Counted from the stretch's first letter, positions 9,426 to 20,610 are shown. The stretch: DNA of 64,000 nucleotides from Arbacia lixula (GCA_963669155.1 OZ022597.1:3149846-3213845); one strand, 5' to 3'. Notes: a model not told the origin generated them from the letters alone. Numbers and translations are program-made.

Positions 9426-10221
9426 ATGTCTGTCCCTCCACTGAATACCAGGCAAACCGCTGCCATTACATTACAAGTAAGAGATGATCTTCTCAAGAAA
9501 CCGGAATTTTCTAAGCTGCTTGAATCTATTGTGGGCAAGGCTATAGACAAGAAACTGGGGGAGTTGATGGTGAAAATCGACGAAATCCGAGGGGATGTGT
9601 TCGACTTGCAACATAGATTTGAAGAAAAACACACAGAGGTCAACAACCTAAATGAAACGATAACAAAACAGCATCTGAAAATTGCTGCTCTACAGAATTC
9701 CGTTAATGTAATGGAGCAATACTCCAGACGGACTAGCATCAGGATCTTCGGCGTGGTCGAAAAGCCGGGAGAGAGCACAGACTCAATCACCGTTGATATC
9801 GTCAAAGGAAGATTGGGGTGGCCATCGATCTGGAGAAAGATGTCGACCGGAGTCATCGGACTGGGCAGATGCCTCATCCAGCGACTGCTTCATCCTGTAA
9901 GGATACTCAATCGCGAGCGCGGTCTATCATCGTGAAGCTGACTAGTTATAGGAAAAAGAGAGAAATCATCCTCAATAGGAGGAAACTGAAAGGGACAGGC
10001 GTGTCCATTGTGGAAGACCTTACTCTTCGCAACCAAAGGGACATGCGTGTCCATTGTGGAAGACCTTACTCTTCGCAACCAAGCATTACTAGCGAAAGCA
10101 AGAAACTCGGAAAAGGTGAACATGGTCTAGCGATGGGCGCGTTATCGCACTTATACCCGCCTCCGGAGGACGAACAATCACAAGACTAATAAGAAATGAG
10201 GAAGACTTAAACAAACTTTAA
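9426..10221 (+). pseudogene. LINE ORF1 (coiled-coil RNA-binding protein), frameshifted
   Basis: The protein begins MSVPPLNTRQTAAITLQ. It has a helical, Glu/Lys-rich segment (about residues 30-95) with heptad-like spacing, followed by YSRRTSIRIFGVVE, the start of an RRM-like fold seen in L1/CR1-type ORF1 proteins. Near 9816 a single-base insertion moves the frame to DLEKDVDRSHRTGQ and IIVKLTSYRKKREIILNRRK. A 48-base tandem duplication at about 9975-10070 repeats the segment around SIVEDLTLRNQ. The true end, in a third frame, is IRNEEDLNKL with a stop at 10219-10221. ORF1 proteins of this kind bind the element RNA as trimers; this copy is broken. Confidence 0.8.
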
Positions 10222-10504
10222 ACAACTTTGTAGATAACTAAGGAGTGCCTTCCTCTCTGACTTTGTCCCAATTGTAGGCCTATATGGTGATAAACTGAAA
10301 TCTGAAACTGATTAATGTACTACTCTTCCCTGTTTGGGAACTTTTTGTATTTGTTTTGTATTTTAAGTGATTTTCTACAATAGTTACTTCTTAATGTCAT
10401 GATGTTTATGGTATATTATACATTTGTCAATTTCTTATCTGTATCCCTGTTTTCTTCCCTCTCTATACTCTTTCTAAGTTCTTGCATTTGGAGAATACTC
10501 CTAA

Positions 10505-11750
10505 TTGTACAAGCAACTAGACAAGACTTCGATGTCTGGTTGTAATATGCAAAGCCATGATACCGTTAATTCACCTGTTGTTCTACATACTGTAGTCTGT
10601 ACTATCTGTTTGTCGTCATATACGACACCTATTGAACACATCAGTGTTACTGTCTGTAATAACTACATATGTATTTTGTGTATGGGTGATATATTCCCTT
10701 TTAATCATTTTGATAGACATGTGGATTATGTACAAGCCATTGGTTCCTTTTTCTATGATTCAGTTGTTGTTCCTACCACTGTTTATAAAACGTGCAATAA
10801 TGTTGAAAATATACGTAATATACAGGAGTTTGTCTCTGAAAATGGAAATTCAAATGACATGTATATGTCTGAGGATTTTAATTCTAAACTTTGTCATGAT
10901 GACGTACAATATAATCATTCATTGCTTCATTCAATTGCAGAAGTATCTCTAAAAAAATTGAGAATTTGGATACATATCTGGATACCCTAACACACAAATT
11001 TAGTATTATTGGTTTAACCGAAACATGGCTTACATATAGTTCTTTGTTAGATCTCTACAATATCTGTGACTATGATTTTGTTAGTAAACCAAGAACTGTA
11101 AAGCGAGGTGAAGGAACTGGTTTTTACATTCATAAATCTCTGTCTTTTAACATAAGAAATGATTTAACACTTGTCCATAATTCAATTGAAAGTATGTTCA
11201 TCGAGATTTCATGTAAACGTAAAAATAAAAATAAACTTATTGGAGTAATATATCGCCCACCTTGCCAATCCATAGTTAATTTCCAAAATAAATTAAAGAT
11301 TCTTTTGAATGGAATGAATACCAGGTCATACGATTGTTTTATCAACTGAAATATGCTTAAGATCACGCAAGATAACAATGTTAATATGTTTGTAAACTTA
11401 TTGTTCAGCCAATCGTTTCAACCATTAATAGACCAACCTACCTGTATCAAAACCTCATCTGCCAATCTGCTAGACAACATATTTACAAACGTAGATGATA
11501 GAATTATCTCTGGAATTCTAAGTACTGACATTAGTGATCACTTGCCCATTTTTGCGGATCACGTATAATGACTAAACAGAAAACAGTATATTCCTCTAAA
11601 AAGCGTTTAATTAATGATGATACCTTGTATTCGTTCTATTCAAAACTGAACAATATTCAATGGAATGTACCTAATAATACAGATATAAATATTTCGTATA
11701 ATGTATTTTTAATAAGTTTACCAAGATTTATGAAGACTCTTTTCCAGTAA
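10505..11750 (+). pseudogene. LINE ORF2, endonuclease part
   Basis: From about 10955 the frame reads ENLDTYLDTLTHKFSII and GLTETWL, the ExW-type block of the APE-like endonuclease. It continues with GTGFYIHKSLSF, MFIEISCK and KLIGVIYRPP. A stop falls at 11347, exactly where functional copies have the G-D-x-N catalytic segment, and the next frame from 11353 ends with LLDNIFTNV and TDISDHLPIFA, the terminal S-D-H block. The part upstream, 10505-10950, is out of frame with the endonuclease. The endonuclease would nick target DNA for target-primed reverse transcription; this copy cannot. Confidence 0.8.
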
Positions 11751-12195
11751 AAACTATCACATATCGGAAAAAGTGCAATAGAAAACCGTGGATGAATCGT
11801 AAGTTATTAAAATTATGCCGGAAACGAGATAAGTTATATAAAAATATACAAAGCATCCAACCTTGTATAAAGAACGAAATTATAAAAGATATCAACACTT
11901 TGTAACAATGAAATTAAGGCAAGCAAAGTCTGAATATTATTTCACAAATTGAATAGTATAAAACATAGCATAGAATCTACTTGGAAATTGATAAACGATA
12001 TATTGCAGAAAAAATCTGGAAAATCTAATCATATTGAATCACTTTTGGTTCATAAAGAGGTTATAACAGATAAATATGAAATTGCAAACGCGTTTAATGA
12101 TTTTTTTTGTGAATGTTGGCCATAGAATCAATGACCGAGTCAGAAGCCCACATATCAAATTTGAATCTTAACTAAACAATCCGAATACACACTCT

Positions 12196-13669
12196 ATGTA
12201 TTTTAATCCCATTGAATGCCGAGAAATATTGGATATAGTTGCAACTATGAAAAACAATGCTTGTGCAGGAATAGAGTCAATTAGTACCACTGTTGTTAAA
12301 AAGATAATTTCATTAATTTGTGCACAATTATGTCAAATATTCAATTTGAGTTTGTCTACTGGTAGGATCCCAATACAACTAAAAACAGCACGTGTTACCC
12401 CTGTTCACAAAAAGGCTCAGACGAATGGTTTGAATAATTATAGACCAATCTTTGTACTTTCATTTTTTCAAAAATACTAGAGCGATGTATATTTAACAGA
12501 ATGATGTCATTTATAGACAAGCATAATATATCATTTAATAGTCAATATGGCTTTAAACAAGGGCACTCCACATGTAATGCAATTTTAGAACTTATACACT
12601 ATGTTAATAAAGCCCTTGACTCCAAAGAGGGTACACTTGCTGTTTTTATTGATTTAACAAAAGCTTTTGATGTTATAAATCACTCAATATTAATATCTCA
12701 ATTAAGTCACTATGGTGTAAGGGGCTTGCCCTTAGAATGGTTCGTTAACTATTTGCATGAACGTGAGCAAATTACATTTGTAAACGGATGTCAATCTGAA
12801 CTAAATTTATTAAATGTGGAGTGCCCCAGGGCTCTATACTGGGACCACTTCTTTTTCTCATATAAATAAATGACCTGGCCATGAGTGCTCCATTACTGAA
12901 CTTTTTACTATTTGCAGATGATACAAGTATTTATCTATTGAGTAAAAATATGACGTAATTGTATCAAACAGTTAACTCAGAACTTGAATCTATTAATGAA
13001 TGGATGTCTGCAAATTATCTCATCCTTAATGTAAACAAAATGAAATGTATGTTGTTTAGCACTGTATGCACAAATACCAATTTATCATTAATGTATTCAA
13101 ATAAGAATATTTAAATGGTTCATAATGTAAAGTTTTGGGGAATTAACATCAACGAAAAATTATCATGGAACCGGCATCATGTATCTCAACTATGTAATAC
13201 TATTGCCAGGAATGTAGGTGTCTTAAGTAAATTGCAATTTCTTCCTGAGAATGTATTAAAGACGTTATATCATACTCTTATATCATCACATTTGAATTAT
13301 TGTCTTTCAATCTGGGGTCTCACAAGTAAATGTAATATTACCCGTATCCATGTGTTACAGGAAAAAGCTATGCGAATAATTTCCCATTGTCCATATACAT
13401 CCCATGCTGCTCCTCTTTTTGTCAAGTTGAATATTCTACCGATATATGATATGATCTCACTGCAAATAGGTGATTTGATGTTCAATTGCTATAAAGATCT
13501 TTTACCTATACCATTTAAAGATTATTTCCAAGTGAACTGTCATATCCACTCATACAATACACGAAACGCAAATAATTTGCATAGCCCTCTAGCACAAACC
13601 TGTACAACAAAAAGAAGTTTTTTTTTTACTTTGGACCAATACTTTGGAATTACTTACCATTGTCAATGA
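12196..13669 (+). pseudogene. LINE ORF2, reverse transcriptase part
   Basis: Recognisable blocks in order: LKTARVTPVHKKA and NNYRPI (12380-12455), SQYGFKQGHSTCNAI (12541-12590), VFIDLTKAFDVINH (the first catalytic Asp block, 12640-12690), a degraded VPQGSxLGP block near 12820, LFADDTSIYL (catalytic Y/F-A-D-D box, about 12908-12940), and FWGININEKLSWNRH, LEKAMRIISHCPY-like and YNTRNANNL segments up to 13669. At least four frame breaks separate them. The thumb/C-terminal pattern with 'LWNSLP'-like remnants just before 13700 fits CR1/L2 elements. Confidence 0.85.
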
Positions 13670-14116
13670 AGCAATCCAATAGTGCAAACTATTTCAAATT
13701 CTTACTAAAACGGTACCTACCTTTGAAAAACATTCTTTACATTCTCCTTTATTCCCATTCATAAAATTGTAACCCCCTTTCTCCTTTTACTCTTCTCATT
13801 TTTCTATTTACCAAGGTATATTTTGTATGCTTGTATTTTTTGTATATTTCTTTGTATGTTTTGTTAAGTTCTGTAGGTAACTGTGACTCGTGTGCTCATA
13901 TGTGCAATGGGACCATACCAACAAGCCTGCGTGCTTATTTTGGTTCCCCCACAAACTTGTGAATTTACAACATTATGCAGTTTTTTACGTCTTGTTTTTT
14001 AAAGTGGAATAAAATTTAATTGAAATGGATTGAATTGAATATCTGCACCTGTTTGGGGCCTTGATTCTTGGAAATGGACAGTTTCTGAGCTGGTTCTTGG
14101 ACTTCTGACACCATGA

Positions 14117-14262
14117 TGTGATCTTGTGTAGACTCAGATAGGATGACTCGAACAAGGCTTCTACTTTGCAGTTACTTTATTGCAGCAGACTATACGTGTG
14201 CGTTGACACTAGTTGCCATCTTGAGAAGTGCTAGTCTTGTCTCAAGATTTACTATCATTACA
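14117..14262 (-). repeat. LTR (5' LTR of the minus-strand element)
   Basis: This is the direct-repeat partner of 7071-7218. On the minus strand the LTR starts TGTAATGATAG and ends CACA. The adjacent internal bases on the minus strand are TCA followed by the primer binding site TGGTGTCAGAAGT. The AATAAT-rich sequence after it matches the flank of the other LTR. Confidence 0.85.
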
Positions 14263-14389
14263 ATAATAATAATAATAATGAGAGAAATATGGAATATTGA
14301 AAAAACGGAACAAGAAAGATGATTAGGCTATAGTTAATTGTCATCAGAGACAGGAGGAAAATTAAAGTGAATATTTCAACAAAAGGTTA

Positions 14390-14740
14390 AGCGATGGTTT
14401 GCCAGGAGTTCAGGTGTCGTGACTTCGGGCTTTCGCAATTAAGCTCATCACCCTTACCGACTACCATTAGTTCCCTTCTGGTATGGCGACCGGCCCATTC
14501 GCATATCCCTTCCTACCTCCTAAAAACTATAGCCTATAAAAACTATAGACTCTAACTCTTTAGGGGAGGAACAAGGGTGATCCCAATGCCTTTGCCGGGC
14601 CATCCGACAATCCTTGAACCTTGGTTTTTCAACCTTGGAGTTAGCGGGATTCGAACCCGTGCTCGCTAGCACGAGTGTGAGGTAGTCCCGGCGCTTACCC
14701 TACCACTAGGCTATAAGACGTCGGTGGTTTCGCTTGGTGA
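14390..14740 (-). mobile_element. tRNA-derived SINE
   Basis: On the minus strand an A box (TAGCCTAGTGG, plus 14703-14713) and a perfect B box (GGTTCGAATCC, plus 14647-14657) are spaced as in a tRNA gene with a long variable arm. The head is followed by about 250 bases of unrelated body. The T-arm pairs (CGGG/CCCG), but the acceptor stem does not close, so this is not a working tRNA gene. It lies just beyond the LTR element. Confidence 0.7.
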
Positions 14741-14792
14741 TTTTAGCGTATAGACTATTAGTTTCAAATCAACGAGAGAAAAACCAAAAGAG

Positions 14793-14867
14793 CATCTATG
14801 TCAGGAATCGAACTCACGACCTTCAGGTTATCAGTCTGACGCTCTACCAACTGAGCCAACAGACCGA
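14793..14867 (-). tRNA. tRNA-like sequence (Ile-GAT-like anticodon), probably a SINE head or pseudogene
   Basis: The minus strand shows a perfect A box TGGCTCAGTTGG (plus 14848-14859) with a paired D stem GCTC/GAGC. The anticodon loop CTGATAA would give anticodon GAT, and a near-consensus B box AGTTCGATTCC follows (plus 14804-14814). The anticodon stem has one mismatch, the T stem pairs poorly and the acceptor arms do not pair. It is therefore a tRNA pseudogene or the head of another SINE. The open frame across it gives the familiar LLAQLVERQTDN peptide that tRNA genes produce by accident. Confidence 0.65.
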
Positions 14868-15159
14868 TTGCTGATGTTGTTATCTTTTCAAAGAGTATTA
14901 AAGATATATCCTTGCAGATTGTCAACAAGTTTCTATCTATTACTGAGGTAATTCTTTTATATAAAAAAATGTGCAATTTATGAATAAATCACATGGGGGG
15001 AGGAATTTGTTGCCCAAATGTTTCCTGAACGTGACCTTAGAGCCCTCTAAATCTGATACAATCTTGTAGTAACATGAACTATGATATGACATCTTATATG
15101 CTGTGAGATAATTGGCCATTGAAATGTTACTACTTTTCCATGGCGCTCGCTTTTCTCTC

Positions 15160-15250
15160 CGTTTCTCTCTCCACCAACCTCCTCTCTCTCCAACTCTCTC
15201 CCTCCCTCCTCTCTCTCTCTCTCTACCCCCCCCCCCTCTCTTTCTCAAAA
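15160..15250. repeat. (CT)n-rich tract with a C run
   Basis: Imperfect CT dinucleotides end in nine or ten C followed by TCTCTTTCTC. The open frames here are low-complexity. Confidence 0.8.
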
Positions 15251-15330
15251 TCCATCTTCATTGTTCTTTCTCTTCCGATGCAAGCATTCTTTCATATAGA
15301 GTACCGAAGTGGTGTCGTCATATGAACATG

Positions 15331-15486
15331 TTGTCAAGACAAATTGGCTCTAAACCCATTCCACTGAGAGGTTTACCCGTCCGATATTGTATATCGGGCT
15401 AGTGTCCGGCATTCTCAATTAAATTTCCCGTTGTAATCACCGCTGCTTGTTCTGCCCGTATTTTTTAGAGCCACTTGTCTTGACAA
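15331..15486. mobile_element. Small 156-bp MITE
   Basis: TTGTCAAGACAAATTGGCTC at 15331 is matched in inverted orientation by GAGCCACTTGTCTTGACAA ending at 15486. This gives TIRs of about 23 bases with two differences, around roughly 110 bases of AT-rich core. The TIR itself contains a palindrome (TTGTCAAGACAA). No target duplication is evident. Confidence 0.6.
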
Positions 15487-15899
15487 TAATGTTAAAATGG
15501 CGTCACACTTGGTTACTCTATATTCAGAGAAGCAGACGTAGACGGTTGCTTATTTTCCTCACAAATATATAGTTTTTATTCTTGAATTCATTAACATTTT
15601 CAAATTCATGATATATCAATACGGTAATGATGACACTGATCCATGTATAATCATGTAAATGCTCATTGAAGGAAACACTCAAATATCTATATTGTGGATG
15701 CAGAGAATTGTACTAGTCAAAACTCTATTCGAACAGTGATGCAACACCTTGGCAATTGTCGACAAAAAACTCTCCTGAATTTAAAAAATGTAATGTCTTC
15801 TTACATATTATTTGCTTGCCGAGGCTCCCTCCTCCCCCTCCCCACAAAAATACAACTAAAATTAAAGAAAGTAAAAAAAATTATTACAAAATAAAGTGT

Positions 15900-16380
15900 A
15901 AAATTGAAAATGAGGGATATTAGGTGGGATATGTGACAAACATAAATATTTTTTTTTTCAAGAACTAAAAATTAAAAACACATACCTGTTATTTTATAAT
16001 GCTGTCTCTATTAAACGCTCAGAAATATAACTTATTAAGTTCTTATTTATTCCATCCTTAAAAAGATAAGTACATTTACACTAGGATCCCTTATGCCATG
16101 GTCACAACCGGCCGTCCGTGTTTTTCTACGTGCGAGTTGGCAGCTTGCTTGCCAACCTCTACGATCCTTCCCTGCGTCGTCCTTGCGTCCGACGCAAGGA
16201 GTTTCTGCTAAACCCGACGCAGACCACAAGCAGAGAGAAGAACATATGTATATGTGAAGGAACATCTCAGGGGAAATCAAGAAAACCCGAGCTGTACACT
16301 CTAAAATGCAAAGAAGCTAAGCCATTTGAATCACCAATTAGATACTTTACGCACGCTAACACTGATTCTGATAACATGAA
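15900..16380. other. Unannotated DNA with a palindromic MITE-like patch
   Basis: Around 16084-16240 lies a GC-richer patch with two small palindromes: TTGGCAGCTTGCTTGCCAA (about 16136-16154) and a perfect 9-bp hairpin CCTTGCGTCCGACGCAAGG (about 16181-16199). It begins with 'atgccatggtcacaacc', and the patch resembles one end of a DNA transposon. No partner end was found in this window. Confidence 0.35.
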
Positions 16381-16399
16381 TATATAGATATACAATGTA

Positions 16400-18240
16400 C
16401 ATGATGGATAGCTTATGTCGTTGGAGATTCACATGCAATAGAATATCATTTTGAGAGAAAGAAATAGTTTGTTCAAACATTGCTTTACTCAATTAAATAC
16501 AACCACAATCATTCTGCTTCTTATAGAGAATTAATTCCATGTCGTGTTCTTGCATCAAGACTGTGCACTCCACATGATATTACTTGCAACACGGGCGTGT
16601 GTGTGATGGGGACTTGTGTCGAAGAATGGTCCATGCCGCCGGTCTCTTACACAAATACATCATGGGACGACTTTCCCTTATATGTGTAGTATTGAGAATT
16701 CAACATGCTTCACATAATCCTTTAATCCTCATACTCACAGGGTGCATTATTCTCCACCCCGTCAATTTTTGGTCGCTTCTTCCGAACACCTCTATATTTC
16801 GAAACGAAATTTCATATTTTTTTCTAAACCTTTGCGCACATTTTGATACCAAATTCATGACGATCAGACCTACCGTGCGGATATCAGATTACGTTTACCA
16901 AACACATGTCACTGAAATTTCGGTATTTTTCTATATGACTGAGCATAACCATATGGACCAAATCATACAGGAGATGTCCCATTTTATGTAAATACTTTTC
17001 TAATAGGTAAGTGTTTCAAGTAGTGTGAATAATTACAACACACACAAACCCACATACACCCACATTCACACACACTTACACCCAAATCGAAAAATACGCT
17101 TGATGAAAAACAATGAAATACGTGAGAAATAATTACCATAACTATTATTTTTTCAGGAATTGATGAGGGATTTCTGAAACACATTTGTACCGGAAATTAA
17201 TATTCCCGAGGCTTTCTCTAGTGACTCCTTGCATAAATAAGCATACATTATTTAATTTAAAAAATAAAGGGACTTTCGTACATTTAGCTATACAACTTTG
17301 AAGAATACATAATTCTTGACCCGTATAAAAAAAAAATTAAGGGAATCGGGCGGCCCATGGCCATAATGAACCCCCCCCCCCCCCCCCCCCCACAACCACC
17401 TTAACAATATGCTTTGAAATACCCCGGTAGTATTAGGGTTAAGAGAGGTGGTATCATTCTTTGTTCAAAAGTATTCATGCATGCAATCTAACTTTTCGTG
17501 AAACAATTCAACGACCATGATTTGCCTTGTGGTCTGTCCAAGCTATCTTGATAGTTAATATGACCACGTTTTCACTCTCTCTCTCTCTCTAGGTGCTTTG
17601 TCATGTGACGTAGGAGATCATGGAGTGCCACACAGTTTTCTGTACTGAGCTCCTTGTATCAATTGCATATCATGCTAAACCAGTCAGTCAGAATGCTTAT
17701 TAACTTAATAATCCTTCTTCCCATGCCCTATACCCCTGGTTCTTTTTAATCAATCCAAACTCTTCCAAGTCGACTTTACACAGTATACAACGTACAAAAT
17801 TTCAACCTTTAGATTCTTGGCTCACATATCAGTTTCATAATATACATATATTTTATTATTATAATTAAATATTCTTATTTGTGTGACATAACACATACAG
17901 TTATGACTTTGGTCATATGTCACAAGTTAGGTAAATACTCGTTCTAGGCATATCTGAATATGATCCGCTATTACGGTGAACATGTCTATACTGACTGTCC
18001 AATAGGTGGAGACAAAATACATTTTGTTCCCCTGCATCAGTTATAAACTAATGCTTAATACCCAAAAGGAGCTGCAGTCCGCTGGTTCAATAATGATGTG
18101 CGAACTTCTGCATGTAAACAATTAAGATTGGCGGTTATTTCTGACCAGTCAATCCTAAAGCTCGCAGCTTAATCAAGATAGAGATGTGTCGCTGATATTT
18201 ATATAGGACATGTGTTGAGTTACCCCGATGTTCCTCTGTG
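16400..18240. other. Non-coding stretch
   Basis: The stretch contains a (CA)n-like patch at 17037-17075, a 21-base C run at 17371-17391 and a short (CT)n at 17574-17591. No gene, TIR pair or RNA was recognised in the rest. Confidence 0.4.
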
Positions 18241-18244
18241 GGAA

Positions 18245-18665
18245 AGTCCACCCTTCAATGACCTCTCCTTAAGGAGAGATGTAGCGTTGATTAGTTGAGC
18301 TATCTCTGCGCGTTCTCTTCAAATCGTGCCAAAGCCCATCCGTTAATTCATCGTGACCTTTATTTTAGGGAAGATTTAGAGTTGATTTGTTGCGCTAGCT
18401 CAGCGGGTTCTCTCTCTCTCTCTTACCATTTTGTCAAGTTTCGCAAAAGTCCATCCTATAATGGCTTTTCTGGTAGGAGAGATTTTTTGTTAATTTGGCA
18501 AGCTGGTGGCGCGGATTAATTATCTCCCTCACTCATCCTTCTTTAAGTCGTGCCAAAGTCCATCCTACAGTCTATAGTGACCACTCCTTTAGGAAGATTT
18601 AGCCTAGTGTTCATTTGTTGAGCTCCGCGAGTTCTCGACAATCTCCCTCACTCATTCTACTTTAA
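18245..18665. repeat. ~125-bp tandem repeat, about four degenerate units
   Basis: Each unit contains 'gtgccaaagtccatcc', then 'gtgacc', then 'gaagatttag', then 'ttgttgagct' and 'gcgagttctc'. The first and third units are truncated or altered, and a short (CT)n has grown in the second. The array lies just downstream of the 3' end of the minus-strand DUF829-like pseudogene. Confidence 0.7.
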
Positions 18666-18699
18666 TTCGGCCTGCTTTGGCGTTTCCTACAGTAGCGTC

Positions 18700-19957
18700 C
18701 CCGCCGACGACGGAAGGACAGGTTTCTCTAACTGGAACGTACGGCAGCTCTGCAGTGTCAGCTTGCCCATAAAAACGTAGATGCTCTCCTCCTACTTGTC
18801 ACTGTGCTTCGCAAAGTGGAGAGCTCTGCAACACTTGACGTCAAGGTCGCTCTCCAGATGCTTGCTCCATTGCTCGACCAACTCGTTGTTTTCCTTGGCC
18901 GTGGCGATCGGGTCATCGCCAGAGAAGAGGTTCAGGGCGGGCGCCTTGACCGGGCGGCCAGTGAATATCTCATTCACCTGAAGGACAATGCAGAACAATA
19001 GGACCGTTGATAAACTCCGTTTTATTGGAAATTCTTATGGAATTCTCGCTTTCCTTCATACATTAATGAATCATTATGAAGTATTCTCCAAGATCCAAAT
19101 TACTGCTTAGTTATGCCTTGTAAGGAATAATATTCCAAAATGTTAGGAATATGTCTCTGCGAGACTAGACGAGTCTCCGAGGAGTCATGGTGAATTGAAA
19201 TGTATTTGATTGTTTGAATACTTTTTTCAAGTCTCGTGGTTATTCTCGGTAACTTATCTGTTATGTCCCCACAACATCTCCACCAACTAGACAAACCTTT
19301 ACCCTTACATTACCAGGCCCTGACAACCCCATTGACTTACTACATATCTTCTTGCCAATGGTAATGAGAGAGTTAACCCATACATTACCAGGCCCTGACA
19401 ACCCCATTGGCTTACTACACATCTCCACGCCAATGTTCACGAGAGAGTTCACCCTTCAAGCTCACCTTGACGATGGTATCCATGGTGTACTTGTTGTTGG
19501 TCAGCCCAAAGTAGGTCTCTGCAATCCTCTTGATGAAAAACTGGTGGAGGAGTTGTTGGCAGCCTGCGAGTAGATACCCTCGTGGCTATCCCTGTAGAAA
19601 ATGCAATAGTCCAGGATCTGACCAACGATGCGGTATCGCACCGACGCATAGGCCTACCGGCAGCTCCACTCCACAGACGCGCGCTTCGCCTCCTGCTCCT
19701 GCGCGTCCGTCGGGGATCTCCCTTCTGCGGTGCTGGGGGATTTTCCCTCTTCCGCGGAAGGGGATTTCTTTCCCTCTGATGCATCCATCGGGTTGAGCAT
19801 CTCGGCGTATACGTGGCTGCTGAAGGAGAAGGCATGGACCAGGGGAGGTCATGTGTCGCCGTCCGTGACGTAATCCAGGATCTCCCCCGCGATCTTATTG
19901 GCGTTGGCGGGCCAGGCGATGTCGATGGGTCACGTCTTGACCACCAGCACATCGAAT
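18700..19957 (-). pseudogene. DUF829/TMEM53-like pseudogene, copy 2 (two exons)
   Basis: Minus strand. Exon A (19957-19466) begins after TTTGTTGTAG with FDVLVVKT, then IDIAWPANANKIAGEILDYV, VHAFSFSSHVYAEML and RYRIVGQILD. After a frame change it reads HQFFIKRIAETYFGLTNNKY and TMDTIVK at a GTGAGC donor. Exon B (18977 to about 18720) follows a CAG acceptor with VNEIFTGRPVKAPALNLFSG, DDPIATAKENNELVEQW and HFAKHSDK, a stop, then EESIYVFMGKL. Two TGA stops in exon A stand where copy 1 has CGx arginine codons, which suggests CpG decay. The protein pattern fits DUF829 family members: a hydrolase-like core and a late S-x-DDP segment. It is a decayed paralogue of the exon at 1652-2070. Other assignments within the alpha/beta-hydrolase fold remain possible. 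Confidence 0.65.
19307..19458 (-). repeat. 75-bp intronic tandem duplication
   Basis: The phrase 'ccaggccctgacaacccca' recurs at 19313 and 19388 with similar following sequence. These are two 75-base copies inside the intron of the DUF829 pseudogene. Copy 1 of the gene has only one unit here, so the duplication is younger than the gene duplication. Confidence 0.75.
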
Positions 19958-20086
19958 CTACAACAAATAAAAATAATGATAGCATTGAAACATGTATTAC
20001 ATCAACATATCCCTTAGTAATTTCAAGTCATTTCGTTGTAGTTAAATTTCATATCAGTGATTTGCATAACGTTAATACCCCTATAG

Positions 20087-20610
20087 CAGGGATGTGTTTA
20101 GGAATGAGGGACAACTCGGGCATGATATATTCAAACATCTGCATGGATACTATAAGAGTACTAATGAATGTCAAAAGCATTCCACAATCATTACAATGCT
20201 TCGATGTTCCATGCGCGCCACCGACATTTTTGTTGTAGTTAACTTGGAAAGCAATATCTTTAATTCCTTATTTTGTCTCTCGAAGCTGTATTTCTTATCA
20301 CATTATTTTTGCAATTTTCAAGACAGTTAAGGACAACGCCACTAAAAATCCTGTACTCTGCTTTCTTCTAAATAATTGTTGAATGATGCACGAACGGAGA
20401 TATAAGATAATTCTTACTAACACAATTAACACATTTCTGCACTTTCCGCAGATTTCCGCAAATGTGGGACTCAATTATCAAAATCATATCTTAAGCTGTT
20501 TATTTCCATTAAAGAGTTTGCGTGCACTTGCGTGCAGCTGAGATACTTTAGCTGTAGTTGTTAACAGTTGTTACTTTGTCCATGAATGATACTGTAGAGA
20601 CACCAATAGA
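20087..20610 (+). mobile_element. Partial copy of the hAT-like non-autonomous family
   Basis: Begins CAGGGATGTGTTTAGGAA and stays similar to 27590-28090 over roughly 520 bases, sharing for example 'aaaagcattccacaatca' and 'gatgcac.aacggagata'. The right terminus is missing. It lies just upstream of the DUF829 pseudogene and ends shortly before another TIR element. Confidence 0.75.

Larger units (their letters stand above)
9360..14040 (+). mobile_element. Near full-length CR1/L2-type LINE
   Basis: This is a two-ORF non-LTR retrotransposon: a coiled-coil ORF1 (from 9426), then ORF2 with an apurinic endonuclease and a reverse transcriptase (about 10505-13700). A 3' region follows that ends in 'aaagtggaataaaattt' and TGAAT-type short repeats near 14040. 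The order and motifs fit the CR1/L2 (Jockey superfamily) group common in marine deuterostomes. It sits inside the leader of the LTR element in opposite orientation, so it is the younger insertion. Multiple frameshifts and stops in both ORFs make it inactive. The 5' boundary is uncertain by perhaps 60 bases. Confidence 0.85.
7071..14262 (-). mobile_element. Ty3/Gypsy (Mag-like) LTR retrotransposon, gutted and nested
   Basis: Two direct 146-148 bp LTRs bracket the region. Next to the right LTR, the minus strand carries TGGTGTCAGAAGT (plus 14103-14115), which is complementary to the 3' end of a tRNA-Leu with CCA and so serves as a primer binding site. At the other end lies a polypurine tract. 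The element therefore reads on the minus strand. Internal parts are a gag-like frame, a zinc knuckle and a protease. Reverse transcriptase, RNase H and integrase are missing. Their place is partly taken by a LINE 3' end at about 7655-7821, and a full LINE occupies roughly 9360-14040 in the 5' leader. The copy is inactive. Confidence 0.85.

Noticed and set aside
9413-9877. 154-codon minus-strand frame opposite LINE ORF1
   Set aside because: Antisense shadow of the coiled-coil ORF1.
14764-14976. Short protein with LLAQLVERQTDN
   Set aside because: This peptide is the well-known accidental translation of a tRNA sequence. The tRNA-like feature is reported instead.
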